From assembly GCA_937858165.1 (NCBI GenBank), contig CALLZA010000952.1, forward strand, positions 1 through 5,425: a DNA stretch of 5,425 bases, given 5' to 3'. The translations under genes and the position numbers were made by a program. The notes under the pieces are model-generated. The model was not told where the DNA came from. It was given only the letters and a program-made list of their open reading frames with translations, and made no database searches. This stretch comes from an uncultured Ardenticatenia bacterium (GTDB taxonomy: Bacteria; Chloroflexota; Anaerolineae; Promineifilales; Promineifilaceae). Shown here one piece after another: positions 1-5,425 of the stretch; the stretch's first letter is position 1, and the number at the start of each line of letters is the position of its first letter.

Positions 1-65
1 TTTGTTCGTTGCATGTATGTCAATGTTGTATGTTGTCAGCTGGTTGTAGTTTTGTTTTTTTTTTT
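1..65. other. Sequencing run-off noise plus T11 spacer (non-biological)
   Basis: Bases 1-54 are T/G-rich and C-poor, unlike the GC-rich remainder, and encode nothing. Bases 55-65 are an uninterrupted run of 11 T directly abutting the P7 oligo. Read on the other strand this is the usual pattern when an Illumina read passes through a short insert and off the end of P7: adapter, then poly-A, then A/C-rich noise. I therefore treat the block as a read-through artefact assembled into the contig and not as genome. Confidence 0.88.
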
Positions 66-131
66 CAAGCAGAAGACGGCATACGAGATCTAGTACGGTC
101 TCGTGGGCTCGGAGATGTGTATAAGAGACAG
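66..131. other. Illumina P7 + i7 index + Nextera transposase adapter
   Basis: Bases 66-89 match the P7 oligo (starts CAAGCAGAAGACGGC, ends ATACGAGAT). Bases 90-97, CTAGTACG, sit in the index position; the reverse complement CGTACTAG matches, from memory, Nextera index N702. Bases 98-131 match the Nextera read-2 transposase end (starts GTCTCGTGGGCTCGG, ends in the Tn5 mosaic end AGATGTGTATAAGAGACAG). The Tn5 mosaic end here is a library reagent, not a native transposon. Genomic sequence begins at 132. Confidence 0.98.
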
Positions 132-1690
132 TAGTTGTACTGCGTGATTAGCGCGAACTCCACCTTCTCCGGGTTCATGGCCTTGGGGGCGGTGGGCGTG
201 GTCAGGCCAATCTGGGCCAGGTAGCGCTTGTAGCCCGGCGCTTCCGGCGTCCCTTCGTATAGTTTTGGGTGGTACATCGGGTCATGTTCGCTGCTCTGGT
301 GGTCGGCGCCGAACGGGTTGACGGCGTAGATGAGGCCCAGGCTGCGCTTGACGTGGGGCATGTGGGCCGGAATCTCCTGCCCCTTGACCGTCAGCAGGTG
401 CTCATGCCCCTTGCCCAGCCGCGCTGCCGCCCCGGCCGACCCCTCGGCCAGCACGTCACCGAACCCCTCGCGTTTGAGGGTTTTCTCCAGCATGGCGATC
501 ATCGCCTCGGCGTCGCCGTAGTTCAGGGCGATGCCGTCCGTGTCTGAGAGTGTCAGCACGCCCTTCTCATAGCACGCCATGGCCCAGGCCAGCGTCGCCC
601 CGCAGGAGATGGAGTCGACGCCGTACATGTTGCACAGTTGGTTGGCATAGCTGATGGCCCGCAGATCGCTGACGCCACAGTAAGAGCCAAACGTCGCCAG
701 CGTCTCGTACTCCGGCCCGCCATACTCCGGCACGATAGCCTGGTCACGGTACTCAGCCTCGACAACGCGCTTGCAGCGGACGACGCAGGCGTAGCAGGTG
801 TCGCGGCCGAGCTTGTCCTGCGCGCCGTCGGCCGCGCCGCGCAGCAGCTCCAGGTAGAGCCGCTCGCCGCTGATCGCCTCGGCCTCGGCCGGGCTCATGA
901 CGCCGCTGTCCCAGTTGCGCGTCGGCAGCCCACCGGCCCCTTGCTGACCCATGACGGCATCGGCCGTGCCATACTTGCCCAGCGCCTCCACGTCGCTGCC
1001 GGGCAGCCGCTGCGCCCCGCCGCGGCTCAGGGCGACGATGGCCCGCTTGTCGGCCGGGACGACCGGCTGCGTGCCGCGCACGGCGATAGCCTTGAGGTTC
1101 TTGCTGCCCATCACTGCGCCAATGCCCGTCCGCCCCCAGGCGCGGTTGCTCATGTTCATGACCGCGGCAAACAGCGACAGCTTCTCCCCTGCCGGGCCGA
1201 TCTGGGCGATCTCGATCTTGTCGTCGCCCAGCTCCGCCCGCAGCGCCGTGTCCACGTCGTGGGTGAAGTGGCCCCACAGGTGAGTGGCGTCGCGCAACTC
1301 GGCCGCGCCGTTGTGGATCCACAGGTAGACCGGCGTCGGCGACGCGCCGCGGATGACGATGGCGTCGAAGCCGGCGAACTTCAGCTCGGCCGGCCAGAAG
1401 CCGCCGGCCTGGCTGTCGGCCACGCCCTGGGTCGTTGGCGACTTGCAGGTGGCGGTGCAGCGGCTCTGGCCGCTGATGGGCAGGCCGGTGGTGGGGCTGA
1501 GGGCGAAGGTCAGGGTGTTGCGCGGGTCGAAGGCGTCGATGCCCGGCGGCGTGTTGCGCCACAGGTAGTAGAGGCCCATCAGGCTGCCGCCGACGTACTG
1601 CCGGTAGAACGCCTCATCCGGCCGCTCGATGGTCAGTTGTCCTTCGGTCAAATCCACGTGTAGTACCTGGCCCGCAAAGCCGTAGAGCAT
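132..1690 (-). CDS. Aldehyde:ferredoxin oxidoreductase family protein, C-terminus missing
   Basis: Tungsten- or molybdenum-pterin oxidoreductase of the AOR family. Members oxidise aldehydes to carboxylic acids in the cytoplasm and pass electrons through one [4Fe-4S] cluster to ferredoxin or a partner; the actual substrate here is unknown. About 519 residues are genomic; family members are usually about 600-640. The AOR N-terminal domain covers roughly residues 4-205 and ends in the conserved block GRTGIGAVMGSKNLKAI (186-202). The C-terminal domains follow, with three cluster ligands in CxxCxxxC (C299, C302, C306), GPEYETL (325-331), and the cofactor-binding DSISCG region (359-364). The fourth cluster cysteine, expected shortly after the break, is lost. 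The ATG at 1690 has GAGGAG at 1697-1702 (minus strand), six bases away. The open frame runs on into adapter down to base 65, adding a false tail of about 21 residues. A372 lies where I recall the family usually having Glu (AMECYE), a weak point. Divergent from potA; no cofactor or partner gene is visible. Confidence 0.93.
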
Positions 1691-1696
1691 AACTTT

Positions 1697-1702
1697 CTCC
1701 TC
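1697..1702 (-). promoter_or_regulatory. Ribosome binding site of the AOR gene
   Basis: GAGGAG on the minus strand, six bases upstream of the ATG at 1690. It supports that start, which also fits the family N-terminus (short lead, then GFAGQVLHVDLT). Confidence 0.7.
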
Positions 1703-1711
1703 AGAATAATC

Positions 1712-1895
1712 ATCCGCAGATTGGGCAGATTAGGCAGATTTAAGAGGCTCACGCAAAGGCGCTAAGGGGTCAGGGCGCAAAAAAGATAAGAAGAACCCGG
1801 ATTCTTTCTTTTCTTCTTTGCGCCTTGGCGTTTCCTGGCGTCTTTGCGTGAGCTTTCTTCTCTTAAAATCTGCCTAATCTGCCCAATCTGCGGAT
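1712..1895. repeat. Long intergenic quasi-palindrome, element 1
   Basis: About 184 bp between the divergent AOR and potA genes. The outer arms 1712-1739 and 1868-1895 are perfect 28-bp inverted repeats. A second pair follows inward, 1747-1762 with 1838-1853 (GCTCACGCAAAGGCGC against GCTCACGCAAAGACGC, one mismatch). A third pair is GGCGCAAA at 1774-1781 with TTTGCGCC at 1817-1824, and the apex lies near 1798. The outer arm has three CAGATT words at 9-bp spacing. Nearly the whole element could fold as one long hairpin or cruciform. It has no coding capacity for a transposase, no clear target-site duplication and no U-tract marking a classical terminator. It resembles dispersed non-autonomous palindromic repeats (MITE- or BIME-like) of environmental bacteria. 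A related copy lies at 3208-3356. Confidence 0.88.
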
Positions 1896-1924
1896 CATAC
1901 TTCTTCAACCCGTCATTCTCGATA

Positions 1925-1953
1925 TTGTCATTCGGCGGCAATCGGGGTATGGT
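1925..1953 (+). promoter_or_regulatory. Candidate sigma70-type promoter for the pot operon
   Basis: TTGTCA at 1925-1930 (5 of 6 to TTGACA) is followed by a 17-base spacer and TATGGT at 1948-1953 (4 of 6 to TATAAT). Transcription would start near 1960, giving a leader of about 30 bases before the potA ATG at 1991. It lies just outside the palindrome, in the only non-repetitive stretch upstream of potA. Such matches arise by chance, so this is a candidate only. Confidence 0.35.
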
Positions 1954-1990
1954 AACGAGGTCACTAGTTGTGCGCAAGCCTCACGAGAAG

Positions 1991-3196
1991 ATGACCGACT
2001 CCTTCCGCGTAGAACTCCGCGACGTCACCAAGCGATTCGGCGAGACCATCGCCGTCGATAATCTCACCCTTCAGATCCGTGATGGCGAGTTCTTCTCGCT
2101 CATCGGCCCCAGCGGTTGCGGCAAGACGACGACGCTGCGCATGGTCGCCGGCTTCGAGCAGCCCAGCGAGGGGACGATCTTCATTGGCGGCCAGCACGTC
2201 GAGGGCATTCCCGCCCACCGCCGCCCGGTCAACACCGTCTTCCAGAACTACGCCCTGTTCCCCCATATGAACGTGGCCCAGAATGTGGCCTTCGGGCTGG
2301 AGATGCAGAAGGTCAGCGCGCCGGAGATCAAGCGGCGCGTGGCCGAGGCGCTGGAACTGGTGCGGCTGCCGCAGATGGCCGAGCGCAAACCGAAGCAACT
2401 CTCCGGCGGCCAGCAGCAGCGCGTGGCTCTGGCGCGGGCGCTGGTCAACCGGCCGCAGGTGCTGCTGCTCGACGAACCGCTGGGCGCGCTCGACCTGAAG
2501 CTGCGCAAGGCGATGCAGTCGGAACTGAAGCAGATTCAGACCGAGGTGGGCATCACCTTCATCTACGTCACCCACGACCAGGAAGAGGCCATGGCCATGT
2601 CCGACCGCATCGGCATCATGCACGAGGGCCTCTTGCAGCAGGTCGGCTCGCCCCATGAGGTCTATGAGAAGCCGGTCAACCGCTTTGTGGCCGACTTCAT
2701 CGGCGAGACCAACTTCCTGCCGGCCACTGTCTGCCGGCTGGAGACGGAAGAGGAGCACCCGATGGTGACGCTGCAAGGGGGTGTGCCCGTGCTGGCCGCC
2801 GACGAGGGGCACGCGCTGCGTCTGGGGCAGCCGGTGACACTGACGCTGCGACCGGAGCGCATCAACCTCTACCCGCAGGGCAAGGTGGACGTGCTGAAGG
2901 CGGAGAGCGGCTTGGAGGCGGAGGAGTTGGAGCGCATTCTTGGCGCGAAGATGCCCGGCCCGGTGGACATGAAGGAGTTTCTGCTGGCCGAGCCGGAGAA
3001 CGTGGTGCTCGACGGCGTGCTGGAAGAGGCGTTCTACATCGGCACCGACACCCGCTTCCGCGTGACGCTGCAAGGCGGCGCGTCGCTGGTCGTGCGGCAA
3101 CAGAACTACGGCTCGCGCTATGACCTGCCGTATGACGTGGGCAGCCGCGTCTACGTCCAGTGGGCGGCCGAAAACGCGCAGATTCTGATTGATTAA
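1991..3196 (+). CDS. potA: Polyamine-type ABC importer ATP-binding protein (PotA-like)
   Basis: Cytoplasmic ATPase that energises import through the PotB/PotC permease, by homology spermidine/putrescine; substrate specificity cannot be read from the ATPase. It has 401 residues from this start (E. coli PotA about 378). All nucleotide-binding motifs are intact: Walker A GPSGCGKTT (39-47), Q-loop Q85 in VFQNYALFPH, signature LSGGQQQR (137-144), Walker B VLLLDEP (157-163), D-loop GALD (165-168), switch H195. A TOBE-like C-terminal domain covers roughly 240-401, with LRPERI (286-291) and DGVLEEAFYIG (341-351). About 50 residues separate these two blocks, more than I expect, including a Glu/Leu-rich stretch at 300-335. 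Start choice: the frame is open from 1844, but upstream residues are encoded by the palindrome and are unlike the family. ATG 1991 matches the usual N-terminus though its ribosome site is weak; GTG 1970, preceded by CGAGG (1956-1960), is an alternative. A palindrome separates it from potB. Confidence 0.93.
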   Translation: MTDSFRVELRDVTKRFGETIAVDNLTLQIRDGEFFSLIGPSGCGKTTTLRMVAGFEQPSEGTIFIGGQHVEGIPAHRRPVNTVFQNYALFPHMNVAQNVAFGLEMQKVSAPEIKRRVAEALELVRLPQMAERKPKQLSGGQQQRVALARALVNRPQVLLLDEPLGALDLKLRKAMQSELKQIQTEVGITFIYVTHDQEEAMAMSDRIGIMHEGLLQQVGSPHEVYEKPVNRFVADFIGETNFLPATVCRLETEEEHPMVTLQGGVPVLAADEGHALRLGQPVTLTLRPERINLYPQGKVDVLKAESGLEAEELERILGAKMPGPVDMKEFLLAEPENVVLDGVLEEAFYIGTDTRFRVTLQGGASLVVRQQNYGSRYDLPYDVGSRVYVQWAAENAQILID

Positions 3197-3207
3197 GAGG
3201 AACTGAG

Positions 3208-3356
3208 CCGCAGTTTGGGCAGATTATCGGAGAAGAGATAAGAACCTCACGCAAAGATCGCCAAGTTCGCAAAGAACGCAAAGAAACGTTTTCTTGGCGC
3301 GCTTAGCGTCCTTGGCGATCTTTGCGTGAGGTTCTTAAAATCTGCCCAATCTGCGG
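3208..3356. repeat. Long intergenic quasi-palindrome, element 2
   Basis: About 149 bp, beginning 11 bases after the potA stop. The inner arms 3240-3265 and 3311-3336 are perfect 26-bp inverted repeats. The outer arms 3208-3225 and 3339-3356 match over 18 bp with one mismatch. Inside them, 3277-3286 pairs imperfectly with 3290-3299, so the element can fold almost to its centre near 3288. It shares the end word CCGCAG..TTGGGCAGATT and the inner word CTCACGCAAAG with element 1 but differs in detail. It lies inside the potA-potB transcription unit, so the mRNA would carry a very stable hairpin that could protect the potA 3' end or reduce potB expression. No T-tract follows, so it is not a typical intrinsic terminator. 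Confidence 0.88.
3250..3326. repeat. 9-bp periodic units forming the core of element 2
   Basis: Left side, four consecutive 9-mers: CGCAAAGAT (3250-3258), CGCCAAGTT (3259-3267), CGCAAAGAA (3268-3276), CGCAAAGAA (3277-3285). Right side, four 9-mers of the complementary kind: TTCTTGGCG (3291-3299), CGCTTAGCG (3300-3308), TCCTTGGCG (3309-3317), ATCTTTGCG (3318-3326). The palindrome core is therefore a 9-bp degenerate tandem array facing its inverted copy. Confidence 0.8.
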
Positions 3357-3386
3357 ATTACCTCTCTTTTCAGGAGAACAACGCTT

Positions 3387-3476
3387 ATGTGTCATAACGT
3401 TCGCGACTACCACGGCGGCGGCCGATTCTATAACAGCAGGAGGAGCCGATGGCTGTCTCGACTGAATCCCGGCTGA
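3387..3476 (+). CDS. Possible 29-residue leader ORF upstream of potB
   Basis: The ATG at 3387 follows AGGAG (3372-3376) with a 10-base gap, and the frame runs 29 codons to a TGA at 3474-3476, overlapping the potB start by 28 bases in another frame. The product would start MCHNVRDYHGGGRF and is basic, Arg/Gly-rich, with no signal peptide or membrane segment and no family I recognise. It could be a leader peptide coupling translation across the potA-potB gap or a chance ORF. The good Shine-Dalgarno is the only real support. Confidence 0.25.
   Translation: MCHNVRDYHGGGRFYNSRRSRWLSRLNPG
3438..3443 (+). promoter_or_regulatory. Ribosome binding site of potB
   Basis: AGGAGG (continuing AG) ends five bases before the ATG at 3449. 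This strong Shine-Dalgarno fixes the start and shows that the unusual N-terminal extension of PotB is meant to be translated, not an over-called upstream ORF. The next in-frame ATG (3500) has no comparable site. Confidence 0.8.
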
Positions 3477-4807
3477 ATCCGCCCGCCCTTGCTGCGCCGA
3501 TGACCCGCGGCCGCGACGCCTTCCACCAGGCCGCGGCGCTCCTTCTCCTCACCCAGGCCGCCCTGTGGGCCTTCCTCCTCTTCCGTTGGGCCACCTTTAG
3601 CCGTTTCAACTGGACCCCTTACCCCGCCGAACTTGTTCTGGCCGAGTGGCCGCCCCTGGTTGCCTATGGGCTGTATGGGCTGCTGCTGGTCTGGGCATTG
3701 GCCGCGGCCGTCGGGCTGCTGCGCGGCGCCGGCTGGGGGGCACGCGCCGGGCTGGTCTACGCCGCGGTGACGCTCGTCGGGGCGCTGGTCTACTACGCCC
3801 TCGGCCGCGAGTTCATCGGCGCGGTGCTGGTCGTGGCCGCCGGCGGGCTGCTGCTCTGCCTGCTGACGCGCAACGCCGCCTGGTCGCTGGCCTTTCCGTC
3901 CGCCTTCTGGTTGCTGGTCTTCTTCCTGGCCCCGCTGGCCATCGTCTTCGTCGTCAGCCTGGGGGAGCGCACCCGGCTGGGCACAGTCACCTACCCCTCG
4001 CTGGCCAACCCCGGCGCGTGGTTCGACGACTACGCCCGCGTCTTCAGCCGCGTCGGCGGCGACTTCATCTACCTGCGCATCTTCGCCCGCTCGGCCTGGC
4101 TGGCCCTGCTGAACACCGCCCTCTGCCTGCTGTTCGGCTTTCCGCTGGCCTACTGGATCGCCCGCCAGCCGGCTCACCGCCGCAACATGTGGATCTTCCT
4201 GGTCATGATTCCGTTCTGGACCAACTTTCTGGTGCGCACCTACGCCTGGATGCTCATCCTGCGCGACTCCGGCCTAATCAACAACGTCTGGACGGGCAGC
4301 ATCCACGACGTGGCTGTGGCCCTGTCGGGCAACTCGGCCCTGTTCAGCTGGCTGGCCGAGGCGACGGCCCGGCCGCTGCCGCTGCTCTATAACTTCGGCG
4401 CGGTGCTGATCGGCCTGTTCTATGGCTATCTACCGTTCATGGTCTTGCCGCTCTACAGCACCCTGGAGAAGACGAACTGGACGCTGCTGGAGGCGGCGGC
4501 CGACCTGGGGGCCAACGGCTTCCGACGCTTCACGCGCGTGCTGCTGCCGCTCAGCCTGCCGGGCATCATCGCCGGGTCGATCATCGTCTTCATCCCGTCG
4601 CTGGGGGCCTATGTGACGCCCGACCTGATGGGCGGGGCCAGGGTGTCGCTGCTGGGCAACTTGCTGCAGCAGCAGTTCATGACCGTGCGCGACTGGCCGT
4701 TCGGCTCGGCCCTCAGCTTCATTATGATGGCCGTCATGCTGGCGGCGACGCTGGTCTACTTCCGCGCCTCGGCCGAGGCCGAGCGGCGGCAGGAGAACGG
4801 CCGATGA
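3449..4807 (+). CDS. potB: Polyamine-type ABC importer permease (PotB-like) with N-terminal membrane extension
   Basis: Inner-membrane permease subunit pairing with PotC and PotA. It has 452 residues, whereas PotB proteins are usually about 275-300. The PotB core starts near residue 149 (PSAFWLLVFFLAPLAIVF) and has about six hydrophobic segments: 152-170, 214-238, 247-270, 317-337, 372-392, 418-438. Strong family blocks are MIPFWTNFLVRTYAW (253-267), LPFMVLPLYSTLEK (328-341) and RDWPFGSA (414-421). The EAA loop that docks on the ATPase begins EAAADLGANGFRRF at 348 and includes LP (366-367) and GI (372-373). Residues 1-148 are extra: a polar start, then hydrophobic segments at about 26-47, 69-91, 98-117 and 121-139, probably four helices of unknown role. 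The stretch between LINN (276-279) and AVLIG (318-322) also looks about 20 residues longer than in E. coli PotB as I recall it. The stop overlaps the potC start by four bases. PotB-type identity is firm; polyamine specificity is inferred. Confidence 0.92.
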   Translation: MAVSTESRLNPPALAAPMTRGRDAFHQAAALLLLTQAALWAFLLFRWATFSRFNWTPYPAELVLAEWPPLVAYGLYGLLLVWALAAAVGLLRGAGWGARAGLVYAAVTLVGALVYYALGREFIGAVLVVAAGGLLLCLLTRNAAWSLAFPSAFWLLVFFLAPLAIVFVVSLGERTRLGTVTYPSLANPGAWFDDYARVFSRVGGDFIYLRIFARSAWLALLNTALCLLFGFPLAYWIARQPAHRRNMWIFLVMIPFWTNFLVRTYAWMLILRDSGLINNVWTGSIHDVAVALSGNSALFSWLAEATARPLPLLYNFGAVLIGLFYGYLPFMVLPLYSTLEKTNWTLLEAAADLGANGFRRFTRVLLPLSLPGIIAGSIIVFIPSLGAYVTPDLMGGARVSLLGNLLQQQFMTVRDWPFGSALSFIMMAVMLAATLVYFRASAEAERRQENGR

Positions 4808-5425
4808 CCACCACAACCCCAGCCACCTCCGGCGCCCACACCCAGAGCCTGACAGTCCCCCGCGCCGCGCGACGCGACATTCGTCGCACCTTCCACAGCA
4901 ACGCCCTGACGCTGCTGGCCGCGGCCATCTTCCTCTTCCTCTACCTGCCCATCCTCATCCTGGTCATCTTCTCCTTCAACGCCAACTCCGTCGTCGGCGT
5001 CTGGACGGGGGTGAGCACGCGCTGGTACGAGGAGTTGCTGCACGACCGGGCGCTGATCGACTCGTTCCAGGTCAGTCTGTGGGTCGCCTTCTGGTCGACG
5101 CTCATCAGCACCGTGCTGGGCACGCTGGGGGCGATGGCGCTGGAGCGCTTTCGCTTTCGCGGCAAGCTGACCTACGACGCGACGATGTACCTGCCGATCA
5201 TCATTCCCGACATCGTCATGGCCCTGTCGGCGCTGCTGTTCTTCGTCCTGGTGGCCGTGCCCCTCAGCCGCTATACCATCCTGGCCGCCCACGTGGCGTT
5301 CAACATCTCGTTCGTGGCCGTGGTCGTGCGCGGCCGTCTGGCGGAGATGGGCCGGCGGCTGGAAGAGGCGGCGGCAGACCTGGGGGGCAACCAGGGGGGG
5401 ACCTTCCACGCGGGGGAGCGGCGGG
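4804..5425 (+). CDS. potC: Polyamine-type ABC importer permease (PotC-like), 3' partial
   Basis: Second inner-membrane permease subunit. The ATG at 4804 overlaps the potB stop (ATGA), with AGGAG at 4791-4795 eight bases upstream, so translation is coupled. 207 codons are present; family length is about 260-290. A polar N-terminus of about 33 residues precedes the first helix (34-57), followed by FSFNANSVVGVW (56-67) and RWYEELL (73-79), typical of PotC. Further hydrophobic segments lie at about 92-113, 128-153 and 157-176, with the characteristic PDIVMALS at 135-142. The EAA loop begins normally as EEAAADLG (187-194) but then reads GNQGGTFHAGERR where I expect roughly GANxWxTFRxVxLP. That last stretch is G-rich and probably carries sequencing errors, including a likely frame slip in the final ~20 bases. 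The remaining EAA loop and the last helices lie beyond the window. Confidence 0.9.
   Translation, partial: MTTTTPATSGAHTQSLTVPRAARRDIRRTFHSNALTLLAAAIFLFLYLPILILVIFSFNANSVVGVWTGVSTRWYEELLHDRALIDSFQVSLWVAFWSTLISTVLGTLGAMALERFRFRGKLTYDATMYLPIIIPDIVMALSALLFFVLVAVPLSRYTILAAHVAFNISFVAVVVRGRLAEMGRRLEEAAADLGGNQGGTFHAGERR
5380..5425. other. Probable low-quality contig end
   Basis: The last ~46 bases contain runs of six, seven and five G and break the conserved PotC EAA motif. Aligning by eye to the expected coding pattern suggests several substitutions towards G (for example a TGG Trp codon read as GGG) and about one extra base near 5412. The opposite contig end is demonstrably artefactual, so an uncorrected read end is the simplest reading. 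Confidence 0.5.

Noticed and set aside
113..131. Tn5 mosaic end as evidence of a native transposon
   Set aside because: It is embedded in P7, index and Nextera sequence in library order, so it is a reagent sequence.
638..1663. 341-codon open frame antisense to the AOR gene
   Set aside because: A shadow of GC-rich codon use: the opposite strand encodes a clear AOR with all expected motifs, and the antisense product has no recognisable domain.
132..1690. AOR as a naturally truncated enzyme lacking the fourth iron-sulfur ligand
   Set aside because: The break coincides exactly with the adapter junction, so the missing C-terminus is a sequencing artefact.
1712..1895. CRISPR array or intrinsic terminator
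   Set aside because: The repeats are inverted and contiguous without unique spacers, so it is not CRISPR. The stem is much longer than a terminator hairpin and has no following T-tract on either strand; it also lies between divergent gene starts.
1844..1990. 49-residue N-terminal extension of PotA with closely spaced cysteines (ICLICPIC), resembling a metal-binding motif
   Set aside because: The Cys codons come from the 9-bp CAGATT units of the palindrome arm read in frame. The segment is unlike PotA N-termini, and the candidate promoter would start transcription inside it.
1964..3100. Long minus-strand open frame opposite potA
   Set aside because: It mirrors the PotA coding frame, is His/Leu/Arg-rich and low in complexity, and PotA is unambiguous on the plus strand.

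Overview
The window is a GC-rich bacterial contig end of about 5.3 kb of genuine sequence, preceded by 131 bases of Illumina/Nextera library artefact. Gene content, codon use and the intergenic palindromes (built from CGCAGATTGGGCAGATT and CTCACGCAAAG words) resemble uncultured Chloroflexota (Anaerolineae-like) metagenome contigs. That taxonomic guess is inference from memory and has no marker gene behind it.

Layout. Bases 1-131 are not biological: run-off noise, a T11 spacer, the P7 oligo, an 8-base i7 index and the Nextera transposase end. Bases 132-1690 (minus strand) hold most of an aldehyde:ferredoxin oxidoreductase (AOR) family tungsto/molybdopterin enzyme. Its C-terminus is cut by the adapter junction. 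From 1691 to 1990 lies a divergent intergenic region dominated by a ~184-bp quasi-palindrome (1712-1895), followed by a candidate sigma70-type promoter. On the plus strand, 1991 to the end carries a polyamine-type ABC importer: potA-like ATPase (1991-3196), a second quasi-palindrome (3208-3356), a possible short ORF (3387-3476), potB-like permease (3449-4807) and potC-like permease (4804-end, partial). The expected substrate-binding protein (potD) is not in the window and would be expected downstream.

How it works together. PotA should be the cytoplasmic ATPase driving a PotB/PotC permease heterodimer for spermidine/putrescine or a similar substrate. potB and potC are translationally coupled (ATGA overlap). 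The AOR gene is divergently transcribed and has no evident functional link.

Most worth a second look: (i) the two related long quasi-palindromes, whose arms match each other within an element better than they match the other element, and which are built on a 9-bp period; (ii) PotB, which carries an extra ~145-residue N-terminal segment with about four predicted membrane helices; (iii) an extra segment in the PotA C-terminal domain. I did not see a convincing wholly new system. Several eye-catching signals (the odd AOR C-terminus, the Cys-rich PotA extension, the G-rich end) are best explained as artefacts.
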